From CAIZQW01 sp942493055 (GTDB taxonomy: Bacteria; Verrucomicrobiota; Kiritimatiellia; RFP12; UBA1067), in assembly GCA_942493055.1 (NCBI GenBank), contig OW818680.1, positions 3,472,001 to 3,536,000 of the forward strand: 64,000 bases of DNA. Reading direction: 5' to 3'. This document shows positions 43,437 through 52,843 of this stretch, in pieces; positions within the stretch are counted from its first letter, which is position 1; the number at the start of each line of letters is the position of its first letter. The notes below the pieces were generated by a model, which did no database searches, was not told where the DNA came from, and worked only from the letters and a program-made list of their open reading frames with translations. Position numbers and translations under genes: made by a program.

Positions 43437-45352
43437 TGCCCTTGTTTCTCGTACTCTGGTTCACGCACAAAAGTTGTTAAGAACCTCTGAAATGCTGGCA
43501 TGTCATAAATATCGCGTGTCTCAATAGGAAGATTTCGTTCTGCCGCCGCCGCCAAAACATTTTCATGAAGAAACAAGTAGTTTGTTTGTTCATCAAGCTT
43601 ATAGGTTTCGATCACCTGAAGCCATGAGGATAAATAGTAAGTGATGTCAGCATCCAGCAGTTTCGGAATCGTCAGTTTATCAGTAGGATCAAGATGTCGG
43701 AAGAGTGCGCGATTCAACTTGCAAAATTGATCCCTGAATGGTTGCTTGGCGACCTTGAAATCAGCGTCAGGCAAGCCCTGGTTAATCTTTCTTTTCAACG
43801 CTATTATATTCACGAGAAATTGAAGCAGTGCTTCGCTAACGGCGGTCATAGTCTCTTGTGTTTTGAATGTTTTGTGATGCTCGCTAATACCAAACCGCTC
43901 TATGTATTTATCCCAATGTATTAGGTAATTGAGATAGCACTCACCCTTTTCAGTCAGGTCGTAATCATTTGGCAAAGTTTTCGTTCCAATTGGCGGACGC
44001 GATGAAAGCAATCGTTCGCGAATTAGCTCGAGGTCAATCAAGTCTGCTGTCCCATCTTTAAAATCGCGATCAGTCAACCCATACTCCTGGTCGAGTTTTT
44101 CCATGTATTGTGCATCGAGACGGTTAGGGTACTGAAAATGTTTATAAGTTTCCAATAAAAGAACATAGATCGAGTTCCCAACTCTCTGAGGAGCAATCTT
44201 CCTCCTTTTTTGCTCTGATGCAGACGTATACTGAAATGTTTTTTTTAAATGAATATTGTGAATACGAATTTTGGAATCAATTTGTGAATTTGTGAAGTGC
44301 TCAATGACGGCTGGTCTACCTATCCAATACCCGCCCTGGAGCTTTTTAATTTCCTTTCTATGATTGCTCATATAGTTCAAGTATTCTTGCGCCATTTTAA
44401 GAACATGCCTAATATTGCCGTTTGACATCATTCGCATGAAAGAATGCTGCTTAGGTGTGAACGCATATTTGAAGACCTCTATGTCATCATCTTTTTCAAG
44501 TTGCGATATTATGTACTCTAATACGGAGAAAAATCTCAAAACAATTCCTGATGGGTGAGTTGATGTAAGGACTTTGCGAGCGCTTTGATTACCGTCGGCT
44601 ATAATGCGCATTCGCGCTTTTAAAATTTTGTGAACAGGGAGTGGATGAAGGCGAATGATCTTCGCATCATCAAAAGCTCTGCCAATGTTGAAATCGCGAT
44701 GGCTCTGGAGTGTGTTGAAGGCAGGTGTTCGACAAGCAATAATAACACAGAAATACCGAGATAGCAGGATAGGCTTAAGATTTTCGAGTATCTCCGAAAA
44801 GCAACAAACAGGCAGGTAATCAACATCGTCAAGAAACAAGTATTGAATTTGTTTTTGCGGATCAGTCACTCGCACTTGAAGATTGTCCAGCTTCTGTGCA
44901 CAATAATTATATCTGGCGTTGTTGGCCTCACTTGTATTGGAATCCAGTGGGATGTCGTTGCATGGATCCCCGAAAACCGCCAGATGCTTCTGGATTACGT
45001 TTGCGAAACAACCCTTAATTTCAGAAATAAATGTTTTGTGAGCCTCTTCTGAATACGGTTTTTTTCGCATATCCATTAGAGTACACATGTCCACGTTGTG
45101 CAACTTAATGAATTCTGAAGAGTGAATAACCCAGCGTAAAAAATTTGTTTTCCCGATTCCAGGTTCGCCAACAACCAGCACATTGCCCCCAAAAGATTCG
45201 ACTTCAGTAAGTCGAGAACATAAAAACTCTGCATCTTCAACTCGTTCTACGAAAAAATTCTTATAAAGTTCGCCATCATAGTTCTCGAGATTTAAAAAAA
45301 AAGTTTCTGCAAGAGACTCGATGATCTTAGGAAAATCAAATATGGATTTTAT
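43433..45352 (-). CDS. P-loop ATPase with unusual start
   Basis: Protein with Walker A VVGEPGIGKTNF and Walker B YLFLDDVDYL, then SNGNIRHVLKMAQEYL and a helical C-terminal half with winged-helix-like parts. It is an AAA/STAND-type ATPase, family not assigned. The first conventional start is GTG 45181, which would place Walker A at residue 5 and cut the first strand. Upstream the frame stays open for 57 codons with good protein character (FPKIIESLAETFF, FVERVEDAEFLCSRL) up to an ATA at 45352, which sits six bases after a strong GGAGG. No ATG, GTG or TTG exists in that stretch. I therefore extend the gene to 45352; either ATA is used, or the start is mutated. A run of nine A/T (45293-45301) lies in the extension. 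Confidence 0.6.
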   Translation of the reverse strand: MKSIFDFPKIIESLAETFFLNLENYDGELYKNFFVERVEDAEFLCSRLTEVESFGGNVLVVGEPGIGKTNFLRWVIHSSEFIKLHNVDMCTLMDMRKKPYSEEAHKTFISEIKGCFANVIQKHLAVFGDPCNDIPLDSNTSEANNARYNYCAQKLDNLQVRVTDPQKQIQYLFLDDVDYLPVCCFSEILENLKPILLSRYFCVIIACRTPAFNTLQSHRDFNIGRAFDDAKIIRLHPLPVHKILKARMRIIADGNQSARKVLTSTHPSGIVLRFFSVLEYIISQLEKDDDIEVFKYAFTPKQHSFMRMMSNGNIRHVLKMAQEYLNYMSNHRKEIKKLQGGYWIGRPAVIEHFTNSQIDSKIRIHNIHLKKTFQYTSASEQKRRKIAPQRVGNSIYVLLLETYKHFQYPNRLDAQYMEKLDQEYGLTDRDFKDGTADLIDLELIRERLLSSRPPIGTKTLPNDYDLTEKGECYLNYLIHWDKYIERFGISEHHKTFKTQETMTAVSEALLQFLVNIIALKRKINQGLPDADFKVAKQPFRDQFCKLNRALFRHLDPTDKLTIPKLLDADITYYLSSWLQVIETYKLDEQTNYLFLHENVLAAAAERNLPIETRDIYDMPAFQRFLTTFVREPEYEKQGQ

Positions 45353-45584
45353 TTGGCACCTCCCAACGCACTATCATGGGACCTTTTGATAGTTGCACAG
45401 CGTCATATTTGTGTGTCACTTCCTGACAGCGGATCAGTCCCATTATAACAAATAAAACTAGTATCTACCTAGACCCTCACAGGTCTGATTTATTCTGGAA
45501 CTGAAAAGAATAAGATACCAATACTTTTTAATTTATACCATAAGGGCTGGGATGAAGTCAAATGTTGAAAAGTAAAAAGAGGCG

Positions 45585-45922
45585 TCAATTGCCAAACGGG
45601 GCAATCTCGCATAATTGCATTCCCTCATCCGAATCCGTTTTAAATGCAATGGAAACCTCAGCAAGATGCTCAAACAGACGAGCTGTTCTATGCCGCCCAT
45701 TAGCAAACTGCGTTTTACCTTTCTTGAAATCAATTCTAGGCATAATGAAGGATAAGGCACCCTTCTCATCAACGAAAACCATTCAATCAAATATCCCTGC
45801 TTTAGTACTTCAGGAAAGAGTAACCGAGCGTCATTTTGATCGAAGTGAGTATCATAGACCTCTTTTTTGATCCAGTAAGGTTCATATCCCACATTAGCTA
45901 TACCGCTACATTCAACTTTCAT
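45585..45922 (-). pseudogene. Small unknown gene split by a frameshift
   Basis: From ATG 45922 (GGAG 7 bases upstream) the frame reads MKVECSGIANVGYEPYWIKK and DARLLFPEVLKQGYLIEW and then turns to a non-protein-like tail. At about 45783 the next frame continues with MVFVDEKGALSFIMPRIDF and FANGRHRTARLFEHLAEVSI to a stop at 45585. The two parts join to a coherent protein of about 112 residues with a notable FANGRHRTARL motif. One frameshift (or a sequencing error in TTGATTGAATGG) explains it. I do not recognise the family firmly. Confidence 0.5.
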
Positions 45923-46063
45923 AGATACACTCCGACTTGCGCCACTCGAATTGGAATATCCAGTCACCTTTTTGCAATGGTAAAATTCCAACTCACAAAA
46001 CACGCCAATTTGTAATTCATGGCGGTCCCGACTCCATAAAACACACTTTTAACGTCTATAATG

Positions 46064-48058
46064 TCAGAGGGAATCAACTTCATTTAACGTCACTAACGAA
46101 CGAAGTTGGCTTTCATCAACAAAATACTTTCCCTTGCCAATACTGTGCAATCGTTTCAGTGTTTCAATCACTTTACCCAAATCAATTGATGCCTCATTAA
46201 TTTTTTCGCGAATAGCTTTGTGATTAGAAAAATGAAGAAGCGTCGTTTGCAAGATCGACAACAATTCCAATTCATCATTACTCGCAGCAGTTAGGTAATC
46301 ACAAAATGTGGGGGTATCACCAGGGAGGAATATAGAAAAACTATTATTTTCTTTAGCAAAATCATCATTGTTCTCCCATAGCAGGCGTCTTATGGCCAAA
46401 TGCTGGAGAGCTTGCAACCATTTTTTTCTGTTAAATGAATCGTCGATTTCAAGCATTTCCCGTACAGCTGATTCCAGTGCTGAATGTAATATTGTTAAAT
46501 TTCTTGCCAATAAAGAGTCACTTGTTACACTTCGTTCTACAGATTGATCCAAAATCGATAGTCCCATACAAAAAACAAAAAATTGCATTCTTCCTGCCTC
46601 AGAACGGGATTGATGCTCATCTGTCTTAAGCGCATCGACATCACCAAACTCAACTATTTCGCGCAATGACAGACTAGCATTCCACAATTTGATCCATTTA
46701 TCCACAGAGGATTCCGACATGGCGATAGGATAGGCCAAGCAATTTGCCGCATCACCCGGTATGTCGCGATTAAGACCTAGAAACAAATTACATCGTTCCC
46801 GAAGTTGCTTACCTCTTTCGACTGTCCATTCATCAGCACTAATCTCCCATTCTTCAAGGAATCCATCACAGTTAGGAACGGAAATAAATTTGCTATGGGC
46901 GAAACTAGACAAAACAGCCAGGTAGCACCAACACTCCCAAGCAGGAGCATCTGGAGTGGGCACAGTATTTAATTTCTGGTTCTTCAGCTGGCAACCAATC
47001 GCATCAAGCAACGCATCATCTGCCATTGCAGATGAATGAATATCGGTTGCCTTTTTAAACCCTTGCGTCAACAATTGACGCATCAGCCATGCAGACCATC
47101 GCGTAAAAAGGGGCATCGCATCATTCCGTTTGACCAAAACAGCAATGACAGCTTCTGAACAATCACATATCTCTTGTTTGACCGCAGCCTCTTTGACTTC
47201 TAACGTTTCAGCATGAGAAACTTGCATACATGACTGTACAACCTTATCACGCGCCATGACCAACAACAGGGGCAAAAATACAGAACTGCTCCAAATTCCG
47301 TCCTTATCGAATGCGGTGGGTGCAGAACATGCCAGTTCTTCCCAAATACAAAATTTATCAAATGCACCAGTAGCCCATAACGCCGAATTAACAAGATAGG
47401 GATTGCTAGAAATCGCTAAAAGGGAAACAAAACCAGAAGGATCAATAACATTTAAAACTTTAAACAGGGGAAACTCTTCTTCGTACAATAAAATACATTC
47501 ATCTCGTAAGCCCAGCCAAAGGGAAACAAGCCTTTCAACGTTTTCATGCCAGGCCATTTTGAGTTGTTGTCGCTTATCATTATATCTTTTAAACTGCGAT
47601 TCAAGTCTATCATTATCTAGTGCACAAAATGTTTCCCTAGCAAGGCTCACGTAGGCATCCTTGGCAGTTGGCACCTCGCATGCATAAACCAGCATGGCAT
47701 CTGTTAAAAATTGTTCTAATTGGTTGGAATTGCTACTTAGCATTCTCACTGTTTGCCACGTTTGAATTAAGGGTGAAGTTGCAAGTGCTTTAGCACAACT
47801 CCAGACCATAAGAAAGCTAACTTTTTCAGGCCGACCGTCCAAGTCTAATGTCTTACAGACATCAGTCATTCGCCTCTCAAGTTCGACGATACTATTGCCG
47901 CCTTGTATAATCCACGTTACAGCCATATCAAATTCAATCGGCAATCCAGCAGGATATGCAAGCAGGAATTGGTTAAATTCATCTTGCGGATCAATCGAGT
48001 AAGTATCTAAACTATGATAGGGTTTGGAAATTCGTTCGCTCGGCCATTTAAAAGTCAT
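46064..48058 (-). CDS. Unknown 664-residue alpha-helical protein of PLD operon
   Basis: A 664-residue protein that reads as entirely alpha-helical and soluble, with many Trp, Leu and acidic residues and no recognised motif. No signal peptide or membrane segment. ATG 48058 is chosen because AAGGGG stands 10 bases upstream and the protein then begins MTFKWPSERISK; a TTG at 48094 would overlap the preceding gene. It follows the short PLD-like gene with a 2-bp gap, so the three genes 50393-46064 are one operon. Large helical proteins beside nucleases often act as sensors or scaffolds in defence systems; here that is only inference from context. Confidence 0.6.
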   Translation of the reverse strand: MTFKWPSERISKPYHSLDTYSIDPQDEFNQFLLAYPAGLPIEFDMAVTWIIQGGNSIVELERRMTDVCKTLDLDGRPEKVSFLMVWSCAKALATSPLIQTWQTVRMLSSNSNQLEQFLTDAMLVYACEVPTAKDAYVSLARETFCALDNDRLESQFKRYNDKRQQLKMAWHENVERLVSLWLGLRDECILLYEEEFPLFKVLNVIDPSGFVSLLAISSNPYLVNSALWATGAFDKFCIWEELACSAPTAFDKDGIWSSSVFLPLLLVMARDKVVQSCMQVSHAETLEVKEAAVKQEICDCSEAVIAVLVKRNDAMPLFTRWSAWLMRQLLTQGFKKATDIHSSAMADDALLDAIGCQLKNQKLNTVPTPDAPAWECWCYLAVLSSFAHSKFISVPNCDGFLEEWEISADEWTVERGKQLRERCNLFLGLNRDIPGDAANCLAYPIAMSESSVDKWIKLWNASLSLREIVEFGDVDALKTDEHQSRSEAGRMQFFVFCMGLSILDQSVERSVTSDSLLARNLTILHSALESAVREMLEIDDSFNRKKWLQALQHLAIRRLLWENNDDFAKENNSFSIFLPGDTPTFCDYLTAASNDELELLSILQTTLLHFSNHKAIREKINEASIDLGKVIETLKRLHSIGKGKYFVDESQLRSLVTLNEVDSL

Positions 48059-48060
48059 TT

Positions 48061-48732
48061 TTAATTTTTCCCCTTTAGAAGATCCCCACCCCAAGCTAAT
48101 AAAAAGAATTCATCGGCGCCGTGATCTGAAGCTCTCCAACCGCGTGTAGCAGCACTTACTTGAGAGTGGAAGCCTCCCACCGTAGCACCAAAATGCCAAA
48201 GTTCATCGTCGATAATGGCAAAACGGTCATGTACATAATTGAAAGTCCGATTCAAAGTGAAACGCACCTCAATATGGCATCTTACTCCACCTGGAAGTCG
48301 GAATCTGTTTATCAATTCCGCATGCTCCTGAAATTGGTTAACAACATCGCAACAAATTTCCTTACTCCCAGGTCCTTCAAGTTCATTAGTCAATATCCGA
48401 ATGTCATTTGCCAACATCGTTTCATTCATCCAGTTAAGAATTTGATCAATACGAACTTGACGGTTGCATTTACACTTATCCGATTCAAGAAAGTAAGGAT
48501 CAATAATCCACACACGTCTTTGTGCATTCCCAACTGCTTCTTTGAACGAATTTAAGGGTGTAGGTTGATCACAAGAAATTCTCAGTTTAATAGCCAAAAT
48601 ATCAGGAAAACGATCACTGTCTCCATTAGGTAAACTTCCAATTCCTGTTTCACCTGGCCAGAGAATTTCTTTATTGGCTATTGGGAGCCTAGGATCTTCT
48701 GATGTTTTGATGATATTCGAAAACTGCTTCAT
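48061..48732 (-). CDS. PLD-like protein with HDR motif
   Basis: A 223-residue protein. RVWIIDPYFLES (74-84) and VHDRFAIIDDELWHFGATVGG (from 167, in two parts) match one half-site of phospholipase D-type nucleases, with His168 of the H-x-K motif but Arg170 in place of Lys. The upstream gene has the same pair of motifs (MIADPYFG, LHDRFLVVDDNIWF). Single-half-site PLD proteins act as dimers, so a homo- or heterodimer is plausible. Its start overlaps the stop of that gene by 4 bp. Nucleic-acid cleavage is inferred; the K-to-R change could mean altered or lost catalysis. Confidence 0.7.
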   Translation of the reverse strand: MKQFSNIIKTSEDPRLPIANKEILWPGETGIGSLPNGDSDRFPDILAIKLRISCDQPTPLNSFKEAVGNAQRRVWIIDPYFLESDKCKCNRQVRIDQILNWMNETMLANDIRILTNELEGPGSKEICCDVVNQFQEHAELINRFRLPGGVRCHIEVRFTLNRTFNYVHDRFAIIDDELWHFGATVGGFHSQVSAATRGWRASDHGADEFFLLAWGGDLLKGKN

Positions 48733-50393
48733 ACTTTCATTGCTTCCGCTGCACAGATCCGTCTCTGGCGGTATGTCTCAAAATCATCTGATTCCTTTAT
48801 CATGTCCTCCAATTCAGACAATACTTCATCAGGATTTGGAAGTTTAATAATCATCGAAGAACGATCCCCTAACGTATTTAAAGAATTGCCCACAAACCAG
48901 ATATTGTCATCAACAACTAAAAAACGGTCGTGTAGCTTCGGAGACTTCCCTTTTAACACCATAACTCGAATATCAGTATTACCTTCTCGCTTAATCCTCT
49001 CAATTTCATCATTAAAGTGACCAAGTTTCTCTGCGAAAGAACTAGTCGCGCAAAAAGTTTTCTCGTCGACCTCATCCTCTTCAGAAAATCTAGTTTCAAA
49101 CGCTAGTCGTGAAGTAAGAACTTCTATTCTGATATCCCCGCTGGTAATTGCCAGAAGGTATTGAGGAATTTGCAAAACCCCAAAATACGGGTCGGCAATC
49201 ATAATGCGTTTTCTAGCGCGATAAACCCTCGAACGAATAAAATCCATTGCCTCTTCTCGAGATCCGCTACCAAACCAACGTTGATCATAATGTGCGGCGC
49301 AAATTGCCTTATCTCGTTTGTTTGCAGCAATTCCAACACGGACATTTGCATTGGGCATGGGTAGCTCCTCGCTAACTTCAACCCCACGGACAGGCAAAGT
49401 CCTGTTGACGGAATATGTATTTATTGGTGATCGGGATGATTCGCCTAAGGGCACACGGACTTTACGAACTTGATCAACAACGCCAATATTGCAAACAATA
49501 TTCCGTATGAAACCTGCGGGTGGGCGATATAACAATACACCGTGAACAGGGTGAGTTACTACATATCCATATGATCCACAGCAACTACCCTTTTCAATAT
49601 CGAGTATTCCATCGGAGGGGATGTCCTTGCTCTCGAAACCGGACAAGAGCCCAGCTTGCTCGTCAAACATCGTAATTTGCGTTCCAGCTAGAGACTGCCT
49701 TGCTCGTGGCACAAAACGATAATGTATTCGCTCGCCTTGTTCTGAGTTGGCAGGAATCATGAAATTATCAATCTGTTTGATAATGGGATCTGGAACAACC
49801 ATTACAATGCTGCCCAAGTACTCTGAATAGTCTTTTAAGTTAATATGTAACCGTCTTGCAATGAATACCAATGCAGCCTCATTGGATAGCAAAGTTTCAA
49901 AGCCTTCTCCAGTACCAAAACGACGATGGACTCTGGATAGGGATGAGCCAATAAATGGTGCAGGATCGCTGCTCCTCAGGGAATGCTCAAATACCCGGCC
50001 ACATATGGGAAACCCAAGATTAGGCCATAAAGGATCATCCTCAAATTTTGAAACAATAATAGGAATGCCATCAAGTTTTTCAACGACATCCTCCTTACGG
50101 GAGGGCAAAGGTGTTATAGGATGTGCTTCAAGTGAACGATACCAGTCTATAGCTCCTGTAACACTCATTACAACCCGACGAAAGAAAATTTTACTGCCTT
50201 TCTTTGCCAGATTATGTATATCCACGCCAGCCATTTTCGGTGGAGGAGGTCGACCAAAGGGGAGAAGTGACACTGTTGCAAAAATCAACCGACCCGGGTT
50301 ATTTCGCTCAACTTGCAATGTTGCCAGCCGAACAACGGCCAACTGAAAAGAGTTAACAAAAGATTCTGTTGTAGTGCTCATAAAATCATTCAT
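48729..50393 (-). CDS. VPA1262-like protein with C-terminal PLD-like domain
   Basis: A 554-residue protein. The N-terminal 380 residues (LQVERNNPGRLIFATVSLLP and so on) resemble the VPA1262 family N-terminal domain as I recall it; its function is unknown. The C-terminal domain has KRIMIADPYFG (395-405) and KLHDRFLVVDDNIWFVGNS (486-504, H488, R490), a PLD half-site with Arg instead of the second catalytic Lys. ATG 50393 (AAAAAGG directly upstream) or 50381 are possible starts. It heads the three-gene operon with the short PLD-like protein and the 664-residue helical protein, 112 bp downstream of the Septu-like HNH gene. I regard it as part of a candidate defence system. Confidence 0.65.
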   Translation of the reverse strand: MNDFMSTTTESFVNSFQLAVVRLATLQVERNNPGRLIFATVSLLPFGRPPPPKMAGVDIHNLAKKGSKIFFRRVVMSVTGAIDWYRSLEAHPITPLPSRKEDVVEKLDGIPIIVSKFEDDPLWPNLGFPICGRVFEHSLRSSDPAPFIGSSLSRVHRRFGTGEGFETLLSNEAALVFIARRLHINLKDYSEYLGSIVMVVPDPIIKQIDNFMIPANSEQGERIHYRFVPRARQSLAGTQITMFDEQAGLLSGFESKDIPSDGILDIEKGSCCGSYGYVVTHPVHGVLLYRPPAGFIRNIVCNIGVVDQVRKVRVPLGESSRSPINTYSVNRTLPVRGVEVSEELPMPNANVRVGIAANKRDKAICAAHYDQRWFGSGSREEAMDFIRSRVYRARKRIMIADPYFGVLQIPQYLLAITSGDIRIEVLTSRLAFETRFSEEDEVDEKTFCATSSFAEKLGHFNDEIERIKREGNTDIRVMVLKGKSPKLHDRFLVVDDNIWFVGNSLNTLGDRSSMIIKLPNPDEVLSELEDMIKESDDFETYRQRRICAAEAMKV

Positions 50394-50505
50394 CCTTTTT
50401 CATCTCTTGCCATCCGGAATCAATCCCGTCTCTACTATTGCCTAAACACCTGCAGCACACACCCAATCTTGCACTTTCAGTGAACCAGGGCTCAGTCAAT
50501 TGCTC

Positions 50506-51327
50506 CTAATCAATTTGCAGAATGTCTTTTACTTCTGGAATGTCACGATGTGCACGCAAGTAAACAACTGCAGCCCTTGAAAGCATCTCAGTATCGCGTA
50601 TCATTTTTTTAAGTTGCTGTTTTATTTTCTTCTGACCTTGTTTATTATTATCGCTTGTGTATTGCTTTAAGTCCTTGACAAGCTTAGCAATTGATATCCT
50701 TATATTATTTCTTTTCCGGGCAATTTTACCTTCGTGTAAGTGAAAAATATCTATTGAATTTTGCACCTTCTTGCGCTGTGTCGCATTGGCTCCCGGGCAA
50801 GGTTCTGGTACGCCGTCTGCATCAAACCAAAGTAGCTTTTCATCATCGACATTAAAGGGGTCTAGAAAATAGGGCTCCTCAAGATCAATGTTGTCGGTTT
50901 GGGTATAGGCTCGTCTTTTGGGGTTCTCAAGGGGGAAACGGCTTTGCTTTCCTCCCGCAGTCTCTTCCATGACATGTCGACTGTTACAGAATGAACACGC
51001 GCAACGATAGTTTTCCCAGTCAAAGGCTAGCCACCAATACCCTGTATGACGTTTGTCTTCTTCGACTCCGCTCTTAGGACGAAAATGGTCAACTGGCATA
51101 TCGGATCGTATCTCCTCAGCCTCGCAATACCAACACTTTTTTTTCAAATGTGCCGGTAATAGCTTATAGAAATCCCGCCAAACCTTTGACGCCTTTTCTG
51201 TTTTAAGAATCGTCTTGCGTTCAGCTGGAGTTATGGCCGTTTTCAACTTTGCGAGAGCTGAAGCGGCACTTGTTCGCCATTTCACTTTTAGACACTCTTC
51301 AACTTCGTCTTTGCTGATCCACCGCAT
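50506..51327 (-). CDS. ptuB: HNH endonuclease, PtuB-like (Septu)
   Basis: A 273-residue HNH protein. Zinc-binding C65-W-Y-C68 and C111-S-F-C114 flank the DHFRPK core (D80, H81, ending K85), followed by NSRH118: the pattern of PtuB and of retron-associated HNH proteins. It overlaps the ATPase gene upstream by 40 bp, the standard PtuA-PtuB arrangement of Septu, an anti-phage system in which the ATPase controls the nuclease. The C-terminal 100 residues are Lys-rich and helical. No reverse transcriptase is nearby, so a retron is unlikely. Symbol given by analogy. Confidence 0.8.
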   Translation of the reverse strand: MRWISKDEVEECLKVKWRTSAASALAKLKTAITPAERKTILKTEKASKVWRDFYKLLPAHLKKKCWYCEAEEIRSDMPVDHFRPKSGVEEDKRHTGYWWLAFDWENYRCACSFCNSRHVMEETAGGKQSRFPLENPKRRAYTQTDNIDLEEPYFLDPFNVDDEKLLWFDADGVPEPCPGANATQRKKVQNSIDIFHLHEGKIARKRNNIRISIAKLVKDLKQYTSDNNKQGQKKIKQQLKKMIRDTEMLSRAAVVYLRAHRDIPEVKDILQID

Positions 51328-52835
51328 GTACTCACCTCTCTAGCTTTAGAATGATACTTTTGTTGCAGAAAGTCCGTGTAATCCGGGTCATCAGAACTGG
51401 TATTGAACCCTAAAAGATCGACTTCCTCATTAATGCGTTCCAATTCGAGTACTTCGCCCGCACTTAACTTATCTTTGCAGGCCAAAGCATTTCGTCTAGT
51501 CAGTTTCCTGTTTGTTGCATCGTCCAGTGTTGTTTCAAGACCAAACATATCACTTCGCAATATCAAGTTAACGCCCATTCCACGTGGACTCTCTTCCGGC
51601 ATACTAGCTGTAACTTCGCCGGTGTCTTCTCTTTTCATCACCTGCACTTGTTCTTTCTCTAATTCGGCGATCGTCATGGGGTGGTGAGTAACCATCAGCA
51701 AATGGCTGGTCTTATGGTCAGGAACAAACTCGCGCAAGTACTTAAGATAGTTGACCGCCCACGAAGGGTTCAGATGTGTGTCCGGCTCATCTAATAAAAA
51801 AAGTGAGTCGCGCCCACCAGTAAATTTGAGCAACCCTAAGACAGTTAACAACTGTTGCTCCCCCTCACTTAGTTCACGGAAGGTAAGGGGTTCTTTACTA
51901 TAGGTGACGTTGACCCTAACATTGACCTCAGAGATAATCTCGGACAACAATGTGCTTTCTAACATCTTAAAGAAGACATCAGGAGTTAATCCTTTTGCAA
52001 AAGCTCTTAGGGCCTTAATGTCAGGAAGAAATAGATGGAAAAATTCGTTGCGCACCTTGCTCCCTGTAAGAGTTGTATCTTCTTGCCGCATGATCTTAAT
52101 TGGTGCAAGTGTGTAAGGGTAAAGTCTGTCTAAAAATTGGCGAACGACTCCAAAGGCACCCCAAAACAGCTCGTCCTTGGACTTAGACCAGGCGGGTTTT
52201 CTCATTACAAAATGCACACTATCAAGACTCTTGATGCCGAGCTGTTCCATCAAGAATTGCTTTTCAGTATTATTTTGTTTGCTTAAGAAAAAGGCGAGTA
52301 GTACAAACTGACTGTGAAAAGGTTTTGCGTAAAAGAGAGGCCGCAAATTTCCCTTTAAATTAACTTCGCCATAGAGCAGTTTCGTGTAAAAGTCAGTTCG
52401 GTGGGCTCGAAAATAATTTTCAAGCCTATCACTTGGGCCGGAATAGTACGCAAACAAATAGTTTGGAAGATAAGGTGCCTTACCTGTCTTTCGGTCGCGT
52501 TTTAAAGTTGAAAATGGAATTAGATTAGATTTGCTACCTTTTGAAACAGTCACTTGATGTTGCTTCGCTAATGCGCCTCTATTGGGGTCAGCATCCACTT
52601 CAACCCAACACTCATCTTTGCCTGACCCCAATTTGTATCGGATAAAGTAGGAGAATGGAGGTGCTTCTCCCAAGTCCAGATTTCTAAAGATTGCAACTAA
52701 CGCCTCCACTACGTTGGACTTTCCGGATCCATTTCGTCCAACAATCACTGTCATCAAGTTCTTTTCATCAAAATCCACCTGTACAGTCTCAAGGTTTTTA
52801 AAGCGGGATCGGATGTGTAGTTTATCAATTTTCAT
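51288..52835 (-). CDS. ptuA: AAA/SMC-like ATPase, PtuA-like (Septu)
   Basis: A 515-residue ATPase of the RecF/OLD-like type. Walker A is GRNGSGKS (33-40) near the N-terminus, the ABC-type signature is ELSEGEQQLLTVL, and Walker B is LFLLDEPDTHLNP, followed by the switch His in MVTHHP. No TOPRIM domain, which separates it from OLD nucleases. Together with the HNH gene it forms a Septu-type pair. It begins 8 bp after HsdS on the same strand, so this system is nested behind a type I restriction operon. Confidence 0.82.
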   Translation of the reverse strand: MKIDKLHIRSRFKNLETVQVDFDEKNLMTVIVGRNGSGKSNVVEALVAIFRNLDLGEAPPFSYFIRYKLGSGKDECWVEVDADPNRGALAKQHQVTVSKGSKSNLIPFSTLKRDRKTGKAPYLPNYLFAYYSGPSDRLENYFRAHRTDFYTKLLYGEVNLKGNLRPLFYAKPFHSQFVLLAFFLSKQNNTEKQFLMEQLGIKSLDSVHFVMRKPAWSKSKDELFWGAFGVVRQFLDRLYPYTLAPIKIMRQEDTTLTGSKVRNEFFHLFLPDIKALRAFAKGLTPDVFFKMLESTLLSEIISEVNVRVNVTYSKEPLTFRELSEGEQQLLTVLGLLKFTGGRDSLFLLDEPDTHLNPSWAVNYLKYLREFVPDHKTSHLLMVTHHPMTIAELEKEQVQVMKREDTGEVTASMPEESPRGMGVNLILRSDMFGLETTLDDATNRKLTRRNALACKDKLSAGEVLELERINEEVDLLGFNTSSDDPDYTDFLQQKYHSKAREVSTCGGSAKTKLKSV

Positions 52836-52843
52836 AGTAATCC

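Noticed and set aside
45562..45870. 103-codon plus-strand frame
   Set aside because: It is the complement of the better supported frameshifted gene and has no ribosome-binding site.
50506..52835. Retron with HNH effector
   Set aside because: The HNH and ATPase proteins are of the type also used by some retrons, but no reverse transcriptase or msr/msd-like region is next to them, so Septu is the better reading.
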